Shown here piece by piece: positions 46,987 to 56,809 of a DNA stretch of 64,000 nucleotides (the stretch's first letter is position 1; every line of letters starts with the position of its first letter). The DNA is from Paenibacillus_E sp052115445. Lineage in GTDB: Bacteria; Bacillota; Bacilli; Paenibacillales; NBRC-103111. The notes beneath the pieces are model-generated. The model did not search any database. It worked only from the letters and a program-made list of their open reading frames with translations, and had not been told where the DNA came from. The stretch is from assembly GCF_052115445.1 (NCBI RefSeq), contig NZ_JBFRGR010000007.1, positions 124,001 to 188,000 of the forward strand, written 5' to 3'. A program made the translations under genes and the position numbers.

Positions 46987-48744
46987 ATGCCAACGAAGCT
47001 ATTTTTATCCTTACGGGGCAAGTTCATTATTTTATTTGCTTTGCTCATTACGGTTCCCTTCTTTATTAGCGGGTGGATTACCTACTATCAATATATCTCG
47101 AATGTTGAAGAGGATTCCCGCAGATATACGCGCCAAATTATTGAGCAGGTTCACATTAATCTTGATCGATATATGAAGGACATGGATCGCATTACGATGG
47201 CGCCTTATTATAACCAAAACGTAATGAATATTCTGAGAAAACACCCAAGGCAAAGTAACTCCGTATTTGTGACTTCCGATGAATACAGCAAGATGAATTT
47301 GATGATTTCTTCACTCACCTTTGATCGAAGTGAGATAAGGAGCATCTTGATTTTTGCCCTTGACGGGAACTTATTTAGCAACCTGGAGACTACCGTTGAT
47401 CGTTACTGGGAAGCTTCAAGCAACCCATGGATGGCAGATGTTCAGAAGGGGGACGGTTCCATTGTTATATTGCCGCCTCACGACGCAGGCTACTATTTGG
47501 ATGGCACAGAAAGGGTCATTTCCATTGCACGTGTTGTTAGAGAAATTTCCACCAATGAATATTTGGGGATCGTGAAGGTTGATCTGACTGAGATGGGCTT
47601 CAAAAGCTTGTTGGATTCCACGAATTATAACGGCAAGAGTCAAATTTATATTTCGGATCGTAATGGTGTTGTGATCTTCCCGATTGATGGGGTGGATATG
47701 GATAGTTCATTGAGCTGGAAGGAAATTAACAACAGCAAAGAACAAATTTCGGCAAAGGTAAGTTCTGAATTTACGGGTATGCAAGTGACGGGTTTTATTC
47801 CGAAGAGTGAGGTAACCGCGGGAGCTCGCAAGCTAGTGAGGTCTACGATTATCGTTTCGGTTATTTCGATGCTAGTTGCTTACCTCCTAGCCGTTGTAGC
47901 TTCAAGCCGATTAGTGAAGCCTATTAGACATCTTCAGAAGAAAATGAAGAAGGTGCAGATGGGTGATTTCGGGGAACGAGCTGAAGTCGCCTCCCATGAT
48001 GAAATTGGCCATTTGACAGGCGGCTTTAACATGATGGTAACAGAAATTGAGCGCCTGATTAAAGAGGTGTATGAAAGCAAGCTTCGTGAAAAGGATGCCC
48101 AGCTATCGACGCTCGAGAGTCAAATTAATCCCCATTTCATCTACAATACGCTGGAATCGATCAACCTGATGGCTCTGGAGTCGAATCATCCTAAGCTATC
48201 AAGTGTTGTCGTCAGTTTAGGCAGGCTGCTGCGATTTACGGTAGATAAGGATGAGCGCCTTGTCTATCTGAAGGACGAGCTGCTATTCGTGGAATCCTAT
48301 ATTCAGATTCAGTCGTATCGATTAGGTGGACAGCTTCAGATGGAGCTTGATGTCGACATGGGGCATGAGGAGTATCTCGTTCCCAAATTAATGCTTCAGC
48401 CTTTGATCGAAAATGTCATTGAGCATGCCATGGAAGAGGACCCTGTCATCGTCCGAATCGCCACATATTTAGAAGAGGATCACTTTGTCATCACTGTTTC
48501 AGACGATGGTAAGGGGATTAGCGAGGAAAGAATGAGGCAGATAGAAGCTCATATCTACAAAGAAAGCAATGAACACGGCGCAAGGGATGGCTTCGGATTC
48601 AAGAAGAAAGGCTTCGCACTGCGAAATGTTCACTGGCGAATCCGACTATTGTTCGGACCGAACTATGGGTTATTTCTAGATAAGAGCAATAAGCAAGGCA
48701 CTCATTTTATTGTGAAAATTCCATTGCAGTGGGAAGGGGAATGA
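46987..48744 (+). CDS. YesM-type sensor histidine kinase
   Basis: A 585-aa membrane kinase: helix about 14-34, extracellular sensing domain to about 285, second helix (VVSMLVAYLLAVVASS region), HAMP (about 308-360), His_kinase motif LESQINPHFIYNTLESI with His about 383, and HATPase domain to the end (LMLQPLIENVIEHAM, VSDDGKGISEERM, GFALRNVHWRIRLLFG). RBS GAGGTGA. It is paired with the following response regulator and probably senses a saccharide imported by the ABC system downstream. Confidence 0.95.
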   Translation: MPTKLFLSLRGKFIILFALLITVPFFISGWITYYQYISNVEEDSRRYTRQIIEQVHINLDRYMKDMDRITMAPYYNQNVMNILRKHPRQSNSVFVTSDEYSKMNLMISSLTFDRSEIRSILIFALDGNLFSNLETTVDRYWEASSNPWMADVQKGDGSIVILPPHDAGYYLDGTERVISIARVVREISTNEYLGIVKVDLTEMGFKSLLDSTNYNGKSQIYISDRNGVVIFPIDGVDMDSSLSWKEINNSKEQISAKVSSEFTGMQVTGFIPKSEVTAGARKLVRSTIIVSVISMLVAYLLAVVASSRLVKPIRHLQKKMKKVQMGDFGERAEVASHDEIGHLTGGFNMMVTEIERLIKEVYESKLREKDAQLSTLESQINPHFIYNTLESINLMALESNHPKLSSVVVSLGRLLRFTVDKDERLVYLKDELLFVESYIQIQSYRLGGQLQMELDVDMGHEEYLVPKLMLQPLIENVIEHAMEEDPVIVRIATYLEEDHFVITVSDDGKGISEERMRQIEAHIYKESNEHGARDGFGFKKKGFALRNVHWRIRLLFGPNYGLFLDKSNKQGTHFIVKIPLQWEGE

Positions 48745-48747
48745 CAA

Positions 48748-49488
48748 GTGCTTCGAATTTTATTAGTTGAGGATGAGATTAATCTTCGGAATGGTTTTCG
48801 TCATTTACTTGAGCATATCATAGGCGGGGTTCAGGTGGTTGGGGGAATGTCCAATGGCCAGGAAGCGATTGAATGGCTGAAGACAAATACGACAGATGCC
48901 GTCATTACGGATATCCGTATGAAGGAAATGAACGGGATTGAGATGATGCGGAGGCTTAGTGACCAATACCCTGAACTGCCAGTTGTCATCGTTAGCGGGT
49001 ACAGTGATTTTGAATATGCACGGGACGCACTAAGGTATCATGCTGCTGATTATTTATTGAAGCCTGTAGACAAGGCTGAACTAGCCATTGTTATAGATCG
49101 ATTAAAGAAGGAGCTTCTCAAAAATAATCCCCTGCAAGCCGAAATTGCCTCTTCTGCAAAGGAAGGGCAAGAGGAGCGGCAAATCATAAGAAAGGTTAAG
49201 GAGCTTATCGATAGTCATCTAGATCAGAACATCTCACTGCAATACTTGGCTGATCAGGTTTTCTTGAACCATAGATATTTGTCCGCATTGTTTAAGTCGG
49301 AAACGGGACAGAACCTATCGGAATACTTGACGCAGCGCCGAATAGAGAAGGCCAAGCAGCTATTAAAGACGACACATATGAAGGTTCAAGACATCGGAAG
49401 AATGTCGGGATATCCCAATGGCAAGTATTTCATGTCTTTATTTAAGCAGGTCGTTGGGTTGACGCCATCAGAATTTCGAGACCAATAG
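48748..49488 (+). CDS. YesN-type response regulator (receiver plus AraC HTH)
   Basis: A 246-aa regulator: receiver domain 1-120 with phospho-Asp about 54 (VITDIRMKEMNG) and Lys in YLLKPVDKAE, and AraC HTH about 145-245 (LADQVFLNHRYLSALFKSET and IGRMSGYPNGKYFMSLFKQ). GTG start 3 bp after the kinase stop. Confidence 0.95.
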   Translation: MLRILLVEDEINLRNGFRHLLEHIIGGVQVVGGMSNGQEAIEWLKTNTTDAVITDIRMKEMNGIEMMRRLSDQYPELPVVIVSGYSDFEYARDALRYHAADYLLKPVDKAELAIVIDRLKKELLKNNPLQAEIASSAKEGQEERQIIRKVKELIDSHLDQNISLQYLADQVFLNHRYLSALFKSETGQNLSEYLTQRRIEKAKQLLKTTHMKVQDIGRMSGYPNGKYFMSLFKQVVGLTPSEFRDQ

Positions 49489-49582
49489 GAGTACGAATAT
49501 TCATGCAGATTTTAAAACCAATATCGATACAATTCGAACCTATTCTGAATTTTAGGCCATAAAAGAGCGGGTTCGTTTTCTT

Positions 49583-49607
49583 TATAATAAAGTTTGTAAA
49601 CGTTTCA
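49583..49607 (+). promoter_or_regulatory. Promoter -10 and cre/LacI-type operator
   Basis: TATAAT at 49583-49588 followed by TGTAAACGTTTCA (49595-49607), a near-palindrome of the CcpA/LacI operator type, just before the sugar-binding protein gene. Position downstream of the -10 suggests repression. The -35 is not clear. Confidence 0.5.
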
Positions 49608-49648
49608 CTGAAGCGGTTACATAATACAAATTAAAGGGGAACCCGAAT

Positions 49649-50968
49649 ATGAATAAAAAGTTTAGCTTACTTATGGGCACGCTGCTAGTCACAACGTCAG
49701 TAGTAACTGCCTGCGGTACCAAAACAGATACGCCGGCAGCAACCGGAGCTACAACAGTGCCAAGTTCGTCAACAGAGGTGAAGGCGCAGAAGCCTGTTAC
49801 ACTGAAATTCAGCATATGGGGAAACGACACGCACAAGAAAATGTATGAGGATATGATTGCCAAATACAAGGAGAAAAACCCGAACATCAGCGTGGAGATT
49901 ACGATCATTCCTTTTGCTGACTATCAGCAGAAGCTATCGATCATGCAAGCATCAAATTCAGCTCCAGATGTCGCATGGCTCGCTGAACGTATGATTCCGC
50001 AATTCATTCAGGGCGGTCAGCTTCTTGAAGTAACTTCTTTGAAAGCGGATACGGCGTATAAATTTGATGAGGTATATCCGACAACGCTTGAATTGTTAAC
50101 CAAAGACAGTAAAATCTATGGCATTCCATTTTCTACACCTACATCGATGATCTACTACAACAAAACGATGTTCAAAGCAAAAGGACTGGCAACGCCAACT
50201 GAACTGTATAAGCAAGGGAAATGGAACTATGAGGAGTTCCTCAAAGCGGCAAAGACATTAGCTGACCCTGGAAAGGGTGTATATGGAACGAATTTTGTAC
50301 GCAATGGCTGGACCAACTGGCCGGATGCCCTGCAAACCGTATTTAATTCATACGGCGCCGAACTGTTAAGTAAAGATGGTACGAAGTTTACTTTGAACTC
50401 CAAAGAGGGCGAGCAGGCGCTTCAGTTGTATTCGGATATGATCTTCAAGGATAAAGTGCATCCGAAGCCAGGGGATCAAACGACGTTCGACACGGGGAAA
50501 ATTGCCATGCAAAAGGAATTGTTCAGCTATATGGGTAAAGCTAAGGCGATCAAAGACTTCGAGTGGGATATTGCTCCATTGCCTCAAGGGCCTAAAGGTG
50601 CGGGCACTACAATGGGATATGCTGGCGTTGTCGTTATGAAGGATAGTAAATTCCCGAAAGAAGCAACAGACTTCTTAAAATATATTACGAATAATGAGAA
50701 TATGAACATTACGAGCCAATATTTCGTGCCAAGCCGCAAATCGATTTTGGAATCGGAATCATTCCTAAAGCAAGGGCCATCACCTGAGAGTGTGAAGCTT
50801 GCCGTCATCGATCAAATGGTAGGGGCTACTACGTTGCCAGCTCACAAAAATTGGCAGCAAATTGATACCAAGATGCAAACGATTCTTGATTTGCTCTATG
50901 CGCAGTCAGGTACGGTGAAGGATGTATTGACCAAAGCCGAAAGTGAAGTAAGCCCGTTACTTAAATAA
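49649..50968 (+). CDS. Sugar-binding lipoprotein of an ABC importer
   Basis: A 439-aa binding protein (family 1): lipobox VVTACGT, then a Thr/Ser/Pro linker, then VTLKFSIWGNDTHKKMYEDM and the typical fold with DVAWLAERMIPQFIQGGQLL. RBS AAAGGGGAA. It precedes two permeases across a 180-bp gap containing a small hairpin. Confidence 0.93.
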   Translation: MNKKFSLLMGTLLVTTSVVTACGTKTDTPAATGATTVPSSSTEVKAQKPVTLKFSIWGNDTHKKMYEDMIAKYKEKNPNISVEITIIPFADYQQKLSIMQASNSAPDVAWLAERMIPQFIQGGQLLEVTSLKADTAYKFDEVYPTTLELLTKDSKIYGIPFSTPTSMIYYNKTMFKAKGLATPTELYKQGKWNYEEFLKAAKTLADPGKGVYGTNFVRNGWTNWPDALQTVFNSYGAELLSKDGTKFTLNSKEGEQALQLYSDMIFKDKVHPKPGDQTTFDTGKIAMQKELFSYMGKAKAIKDFEWDIAPLPQGPKGAGTTMGYAGVVVMKDSKFPKEATDFLKYITNNENMNITSQYFVPSRKSILESESFLKQGPSPESVKLAVIDQMVGATTLPAHKNWQQIDTKMQTILDLLYAQSGTVKDVLTKAESEVSPLLK

Positions 50969-51043
50969 AGAAGCATCATGGTAGTGGAGAAGTTTAGAGT
51001 AGAAGGAGTGTCTGACCGCGAGTTATGACCTAATACTGGCTAG

Positions 51044-51062
51044 CTGACTGAGCATTAGTCAG
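51044..51062 (+). terminator. Small hairpin between binding protein and permeases
   Basis: CTGACT-gagcatt-AGTCAG followed by ATCCCTTTTA. It may attenuate transcription into the permease genes. Confidence 0.35.
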
Positions 51063-51148
51063 ATCCCTTTTACTCGAAGCTTCTTGCGCTGCTGTGGATT
51101 TCGTGTGCTTTTTGATCGAATAACTTACAGAGAACGGAGAGAAACAAC

Positions 51149-52105
51149 ATGGATTCCGCAGGTGCGAAATTGACCCCATCCCTGCAGACAGGGCAACCCG
51201 TTTCCATCAGGAAACGTGCCAAGAGCCGCCTTGCTTCAAGTGGGGCATGGTATGCATACTTATTTATTTCTCCGATGGTACTCGGATATATCATCTTCTT
51301 ATTGGTTCCAATTGTGGCTGCATTTGGCATGAGCTTCACCAATTACTCTCTCCTTCACGATACGGAGTATGTAGGGTTGGATAACTACGAGAAAGCATTT
51401 CTGAACGACCCTTTATTTTGGAAGACGGTATGGAACACATTGTACTTTTCGGCGGGGCTCATTCCCTTGAATTTGATGCTCGCGCTTGGTTTAGCACTTC
51501 TGTTAAATAGAAAAATACCAGGAATCAGCCTGTTTCGAACCGCTATATTTACGCCGGTAGTGACTTCGATTGTCGTATGGGCGATTGTGTGGAAATACAT
51601 TTTTGCGACGGATGCTGGCTTGATCAATCAAATACTGCTGTTATTTAACATACAGGGACCCGCATGGCTTTACAATTTTAGCTTGGCGATGCCAGTAGTT
51701 ATCGTAGTCAGCGTATTGAAGAATGTAGGTCTGAATATGGTGATTTTCCTTGCTGCGTTGCAGGAGGTTCCCAAAATGTACTATGAAGCTGCCAAGATTG
51801 ACGGAGCCTCGCGCATGAGAACCTTCTGGAATATCACCTTCCCTATGATCTCACCAGCGTTTTTCCTAGCGCTTATCCTAACCTTAATCGGTTCGCTGAA
51901 GGTATTCTCCCAAATCCAAGTCATGACGGACGGTGGTCCGGGGACTAGTACCTATGTGCTTGTGTACTATATTTATCAGCAGGCGTTTAAGCAATTTGAA
52001 TTCGGTTACGCATCTTCAATCGCTTTCATTTTGTTTTTCCTAGTGCTGATCTTGACCATCGTGCAATGGAATATGAGAAAAAGGTGGGTGCATCATGAAC
52101 AATAA
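51149..52105 (+). CDS. Sugar ABC transporter permease (AraP/YesP-type)
   Basis: A 318-aa, six-helix permease: AYLFISPMVLGYIIFLLVPI near the start and the EAA loop YYEAAKIDGASRMRTFWNIT. A hydrophilic 35-residue N-terminus precedes the first helix. RBS GAACGGAGAG. It overlaps the next gene by 11 bp. Confidence 0.93.
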   Translation: MDSAGAKLTPSLQTGQPVSIRKRAKSRLASSGAWYAYLFISPMVLGYIIFLLVPIVAAFGMSFTNYSLLHDTEYVGLDNYEKAFLNDPLFWKTVWNTLYFSAGLIPLNLMLALGLALLLNRKIPGISLFRTAIFTPVVTSIVVWAIVWKYIFATDAGLINQILLLFNIQGPAWLYNFSLAMPVVIVVSVLKNVGLNMVIFLAALQEVPKMYYEAAKIDGASRMRTFWNITFPMISPAFFLALILTLIGSLKVFSQIQVMTDGGPGTSTYVLVYYIYQQAFKQFEFGYASSIAFILFFLVLILTIVQWNMRKRWVHHEQ

Positions 52106-52937
52106 CCAACAGGGTATACTTCGAAACCTGCCTATTTATACAGTGCTTTCTCTTATATCACTCGTTATCTTGTTTCCATTCCTATGGATGATCACGACTT
52201 CACTTAAGGATCCGACAAAAATATTTCTGTTTCCACCGCAATGGATTCCTGATCCCATTTCCTGGTCCAATTTTAAGCAAGTATTCGTCAAACAGCCCGA
52301 GTTTCCTCTTTACTTCTTCAATAGCGCTTATATAGCCATCGTGGTTACCATAGCTACTTGCTTGTTTGCGGCACTGGCTGGGTATGCGTTTGGCAAGATG
52401 AATTTTCGTTTCAAAAATATCATCTTCCTCATCCTGCTGACCGGTATGATGATTCCGACGGAGGTGACGGCGATTCCGATGTTCGTGTGGATGTCTAAGC
52501 TGCATCTGACCGACACGCACTTCCCGTTAATTGTTCCTTCCGTATTAGGTGCAGGCGGAATATTCGGCGTATTTTTACTTCGCCAATTTTTCATCATGGT
52601 ACCAGATGAGCTGGAGGAAGCGGCGAAAATTGATGGCTGCACACCATGGACAACATTCTGGCGTATCATGCTGCCGCTTTCTACGCCGGCGTTATCCACG
52701 CTCGCTATTTTTACATTTCTTCACAGCTGGGATAACTATTTCGATCCGCTGATCTACATTAGCGATAATAAATTATTTACTTTACCTGTTGGACTCAAGT
52801 TATTCACGGATACGGCAGGGACGGATTGGCACTTATTGATGGCAGCCTCCGTTATGGCGACTGTCCCTTTATTGCTTGTTTTCTTTATCGCCCAGAAGCG
52901 ATTTATCGAAGGTGTAGCTTTGACTGGTTTGAAATAA
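52095..52937 (+). CDS. Sugar ABC transporter permease (AraQ/YesQ-type)
   Basis: A 280-aa partner permease: FPFLWMITTSLKDPTKIFLF, EAA loop ELEEAAKIDGCTPWTTFWRI, ending KRFIEGVALTGLK. RBS AAAAAGGTGGG inside the upstream gene. Confidence 0.93.
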   Translation: MNNNQQGILRNLPIYTVLSLISLVILFPFLWMITTSLKDPTKIFLFPPQWIPDPISWSNFKQVFVKQPEFPLYFFNSAYIAIVVTIATCLFAALAGYAFGKMNFRFKNIIFLILLTGMMIPTEVTAIPMFVWMSKLHLTDTHFPLIVPSVLGAGGIFGVFLLRQFFIMVPDELEEAAKIDGCTPWTTFWRIMLPLSTPALSTLAIFTFLHSWDNYFDPLIYISDNKLFTLPVGLKLFTDTAGTDWHLLMAASVMATVPLLLVFFIAQKRFIEGVALTGLK

Positions 52938-52976
52938 GTAGGGAAGACAATCTACAATTAAAAAGGAGCAAGACTG

Positions 52977-55900
52977 ATGCTAAAAAAAGTGATAGCCAGT
53001 TTTATATGTTTTATCATGGTGCTGAGCATTGTAGTCGTTGTTAAACCTAAACCAGCGTCCGCTTTAGCGGGTTTTCCAATTTTCAAATACCAGGGGCAAG
53101 TCTTGGATCCGCTGAAATTAAAGTATAATCCTACCGACGAGATTATATTTCCGCAGGTTATTAACGCGAGGGATCACATCGCGAATCCGTTAGGCAATTA
53201 TTATTTGTACTATGCTCCTCACGATGCGCCAGGAGGGATTAATCTGGCTTACTCCGATTCCTTGAACGGGCCATGGACGGAATACGAGGCTAACCCGTTA
53301 ATCGCCAATGTTTGGTCTCCTCATTACAGTGTGTCACATGTGTCCTCACCGTATATGATATGGAACGATGCAGCTCAGAAATTTTACATGTATTACCATG
53401 GGGAAAATACGACGACAAGGATTGCCTCAACCTTAGACGGCATCAACTTTACGTATGAGCAAAAAGCGCTTGGCACTAGTGATTTTGTTGGCTTGATGGA
53501 AACCTCCTATGCCAAGGTGTTCAAGTATACGATTCCCTCCAAAAATAATACTTACATCATGCTGCTGATGGGTAATACCACAGCGAATAAAAGAAACATT
53601 TATCTGGCATGGTCGAATGATGGTCTCAACTGGACAACCCAAAAGAATCCATTGATTACCTCCAATGCATCTGAAGGAACCAACTTGTCCGGTCCCACTT
53701 ATTTTCCATGGAATGGCAAGCATTATGTAGCTTACCATGCGTCTTCGGGCAATGTGCATATCACCGAGGTTGGTGCTAATTTTGATTTGGAGAACCATCT
53801 GGGCGTATTGCATGACTCTGATGACGTGATTGACCGGGGACGAACAGCCTCGGCTAACTTTGTATATGATGGCGAAGACTTATACATGTTCTATGAGCAG
53901 GGCGACCGATTAGGCGGCGTGCTTGCCTATGCCAAGATGGATCCGAATGCAGTTGAGCCTATAGACGAGATACCTCCACTGCCGCCAGGCCCATTTAAAT
54001 ATTTTAATGACGATATGAATAAGTATTCACGAGGCTGGTCCAAATTGGTCAATGGCCCTGGTTCCGTAACGCAGGACAGCGGGAATGTGAAAATTATAGA
54101 TGCGAGCACCGGTTTTTCAACGTATTTACTGAAATCCGATTTCACACCTATGGTGGGAGCCTTCACTGTAGAGTATAGAGCCAAGGTAAATGCGGCAAAC
54201 ACCTTAAACGAATTTACAATCAGAAGTGGAAATTATCAGATTGGACTTTATTTAAAGTATGGCGCACAAGGTACGGCACAAAATAAAGCAAGCAGCCCAA
54301 CAAAGACAACTACTTTGGATACAACCGTGTATCATGATTACAGAGTAGTTGTCCACGCTAATTATACCTATGACTTATACATTGACGGTCAATTAGCCTG
54401 GGCTGGAGCAGCCAGTTTAGGTACCGGCGGCAATGTGATGAAAATTGGCGGAGACACGTCTCCGATCGCTGATATTACATTGGACCATGTCAAAATGGGC
54501 AGTGGAGAAATCATTCCAGGAACAGCGGTTATTAATGCGGTATCACCCGTTGACGTGAATACGTATGTCAACGTTGCTCCAACATTGCCTTCAACCGTTT
54601 CTGTTACGTATAGTGACGAGTCGGTCGAAACGCTGCCAGTTACGTGGGACAGCCTAACACCTGTTCAATATGCGGCGGAAGGTACCTTTACTTTACAAGG
54701 AACTGTAGCGGGGACAGCCATACGAGCGGAGGCGCATATCACAGTAGGAGCTAGTCCGGCTGCTATTGTCAGCTTCGAGCCTAAGTTGGTTACGACCGCT
54801 GTAGGAGCAGCGCCAGTATTGCCTACTCATGTGACTGCCGTGTATGATAATCAGTCTCAAAAATCACACCCTGTCATCTGGGATACTGTGGCACCCTCGC
54901 AATATGCGCAGGCAGGAAGCTTTGTTGTGTATGGTTCAGTAGAGGGGACAGATGTGAGAGCGGTGGCTCAAGTCACTGTTAATCCTAACCCAGTGATTGT
55001 TAGTATCAATCCGATTGGGGTGTTAACAACGAAAGGCATAGCTCCAGAGCTTCCTACAGTAGTAACAGCCGTGTATGATGATCAATCTACTTCATCGCAG
55101 TCCGTTACATGGGATCTCGTGGAGGCTTCCCAGTATGCTGGGGCAGGCTCGTTTGTCGTAAATGGGGATGTCGCAGGCACAAGCATTCGTGCAGTAGCGA
55201 ATATTACGGTAACGGAAATTCCGGCTGTTATTTTAGCAATTGAGCCTGTTGCCGTAAGCACGACAACTGGGATAGCGCCGATATTACCGACGGTTGTAAC
55301 GGCTGTATATGATAATCAGCTAACCTCACAGCTTCAGGTTGTTTGGGACAACATCGCTCCAACGCTTTATGCACAAGTAGGTGCCTTTGTAGTTCATGGA
55401 TCAGTATCCGAAACTGCGCTGCAAGCGACTGCGAATATAACGGTGACAGCCAGTAAAGACAATGGGGAAAACACGGATGATGGCACGGACGATACGTCTA
55501 ATGGATCGGGTAGCGGCGGCGGTATCATAACTGTACCTGTCAAAGAAGAGCCCAAGGATCCGAATACATCTACAGTTACCATCCAAGATCTAGACATGGT
55601 TAACGCCATTGGGGGAGCTACGAACGGAACGATAAGCTTAAGTGTTTCAGCAGAGTCGACAACGAAGAAGCTTGTCATACAAGTTCCTGTTGCGTTGCTG
55701 AACAAAGCGGATGCCAGCCAAGTGAAACAGATCGCATTCCATGCAGGGACCTCTAAGGTCATCCTACCTATTCAAGCATTAAAGCAACAGGCAGGGACAG
55801 ATGCGAAGAATATTCAGGTTGTCGTAACGAATGTTGAACAGGGAGTGCTTTCAGAACAGGTAAGGCAGTCCATTGGGAGCGGCAGTGTATTCCAATTTGA

Positions 55901-56675
55901 CTTGCAAGTGGATGGAAAGTCGATTAAGGATTTGAGTGCCGAGGTTGCCCGCATAGCTCTTAATTACAAGCTGAAACCGGGAGAATCTCCAGAGAAAGTA
56001 ATCGTAAGCTATGTGAACGCATCAGGGAAGTTAGAGGTACTTGTGAATGGGGCATACAATGCAGCTACAGGACAAGTGGAGTTCTCAACTGCAGCGTTTG
56101 GCAACTATGCTGTATTCTACAAGGATGTTACTTTCCAAGACATCAGTGAAGTATCTTGGGCGCAAGCAAGTATTGACGCATTGGCAGCGAGAGAAATAAT
56201 CCGTGGTGTGAGTGAAACGAGCTTTGTACCGAATAGCCCGGTTACAAGATCAGAATTTGTGACACTGCTGATGAGAGCCTTCAGCTTCGATCATGAACAA
56301 GCTACGTCAAACACCTTCTCAGACATTGATCAGGAAGATTGGTACTACAGCTCTACTGCGACAGCTAGGCAGCTTGGTATCATAAGTGGCAGAGAAGACG
56401 GAAGCTTTGGTGCAGGGGATGAGATATCCAGACAAGATATGGCGGTTATGGCTTATCGCACCTTACTGGCGCTAAACGCAAGTATCCAGACGAATGCTGG
56501 CTCCAAGGTCTTTGACGATTGGGCTGAAATCTCGGATTATGCGGTAGAAGCAGTCAGCACCATGCAAAAAGCAGGTATCCTTGAAGGAAGTGATGGCAGC
56601 TTTATGCCGAACGACAACACGACAAGAGCGCAAGCGGCTGTGATCATTTACCGTTTATTGAATAAGTTAAAATAA
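52977..56675 (+). CDS. Secreted S-layer-anchored GH43-like multidomain protein
   Basis: A 1232-aa exported protein. Signal peptide 1-30 (ends PASALAG). Residues about 45-325 are a five-bladed propeller of GH43/GH117-like type (YYLYYAPHDAPGGINLAYSD, SSPYMIWNDAAQKFYMYYHG). About 335-512 is a concanavalin/LamG-like sandwich. Four Ig-like (Big_4-type) repeats start near 516, 594, 673 and 749, each with a LP-x-x-V-x-x-x-Y-(D/S)-(D/N) and V-x-W motif. A Gly/Ser/Asp linker follows at about 830-865, an uncharacterised beta domain to about 1045, and three SLH domains (about 1053-1232: FQDISEVSWAQASIDALAAR, FSDIDQEDWYYSSTATARQL, FDDWAEISDYAVEAVSTM). It would sit on the cell surface and release or bind saccharide for the importer encoded just upstream. 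Confidence 0.92.
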   Translation: MLKKVIASFICFIMVLSIVVVVKPKPASALAGFPIFKYQGQVLDPLKLKYNPTDEIIFPQVINARDHIANPLGNYYLYYAPHDAPGGINLAYSDSLNGPWTEYEANPLIANVWSPHYSVSHVSSPYMIWNDAAQKFYMYYHGENTTTRIASTLDGINFTYEQKALGTSDFVGLMETSYAKVFKYTIPSKNNTYIMLLMGNTTANKRNIYLAWSNDGLNWTTQKNPLITSNASEGTNLSGPTYFPWNGKHYVAYHASSGNVHITEVGANFDLENHLGVLHDSDDVIDRGRTASANFVYDGEDLYMFYEQGDRLGGVLAYAKMDPNAVEPIDEIPPLPPGPFKYFNDDMNKYSRGWSKLVNGPGSVTQDSGNVKIIDASTGFSTYLLKSDFTPMVGAFTVEYRAKVNAANTLNEFTIRSGNYQIGLYLKYGAQGTAQNKASSPTKTTTLDTTVYHDYRVVVHANYTYDLYIDGQLAWAGAASLGTGGNVMKIGGDTSPIADITLDHVKMGSGEIIPGTAVINAVSPVDVNTYVNVAPTLPSTVSVTYSDESVETLPVTWDSLTPVQYAAEGTFTLQGTVAGTAIRAEAHITVGASPAAIVSFEPKLVTTAVGAAPVLPTHVTAVYDNQSQKSHPVIWDTVAPSQYAQAGSFVVYGSVEGTDVRAVAQVTVNPNPVIVSINPIGVLTTKGIAPELPTVVTAVYDDQSTSSQSVTWDLVEASQYAGAGSFVVNGDVAGTSIRAVANITVTEIPAVILAIEPVAVSTTTGIAPILPTVVTAVYDNQLTSQLQVVWDNIAPTLYAQVGAFVVHGSVSETALQATANITVTASKDNGENTDDGTDDTSNGSGSGGGIITVPVKEEPKDPNTSTVTIQDLDMVNAIGGATNGTISLSVSAESTTKKLVIQVPVALLNKADASQVKQIAFHAGTSKVILPIQALKQQAGTDAKNIQVVVTNVEQGVLSEQVRQSIGSGSVFQFDLQVDGKSIKDLSAEVARIALNYKLKPGESPEKVIVSYVNASGKLEVLVNGAYNAATGQVEFSTAAFGNYAVFYKDVTFQDISEVSWAQASIDALAAREIIRGVSETSFVPNSPVTRSEFVTLLMRAFSFDHEQATSNTFSDIDQEDWYYSSTATARQLGIISGREDGSFGAGDEISRQDMAVMAYRTLLALNASIQTNAGSKVFDDWAEISDYAVEAVSTMQKAGILEGSDGSFMPNDNTTRAQAAVIIYRLLNKLK

Positions 56676-56696
56676 TAGAACGATCGACAACTAAAA

Positions 56697-56743
56697 AGGA
56701 CTGCCGCTAAAGCTTCGAATTCACGAGCCTTGGCGGCAGTCCT
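56697..56743. terminator. Terminator between convergent genes
   Basis: Stem AGGACTGCCGC / GCGGCAGTCCT around a 25-nt loop. Confidence 0.75.
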
Positions 56744-56809
56744 ATATGGATTTGAATCCATGTTGTGTATTCCGATTTAAAAACTTGGGAAAGGATGCTA
56801 ATTCCAACC

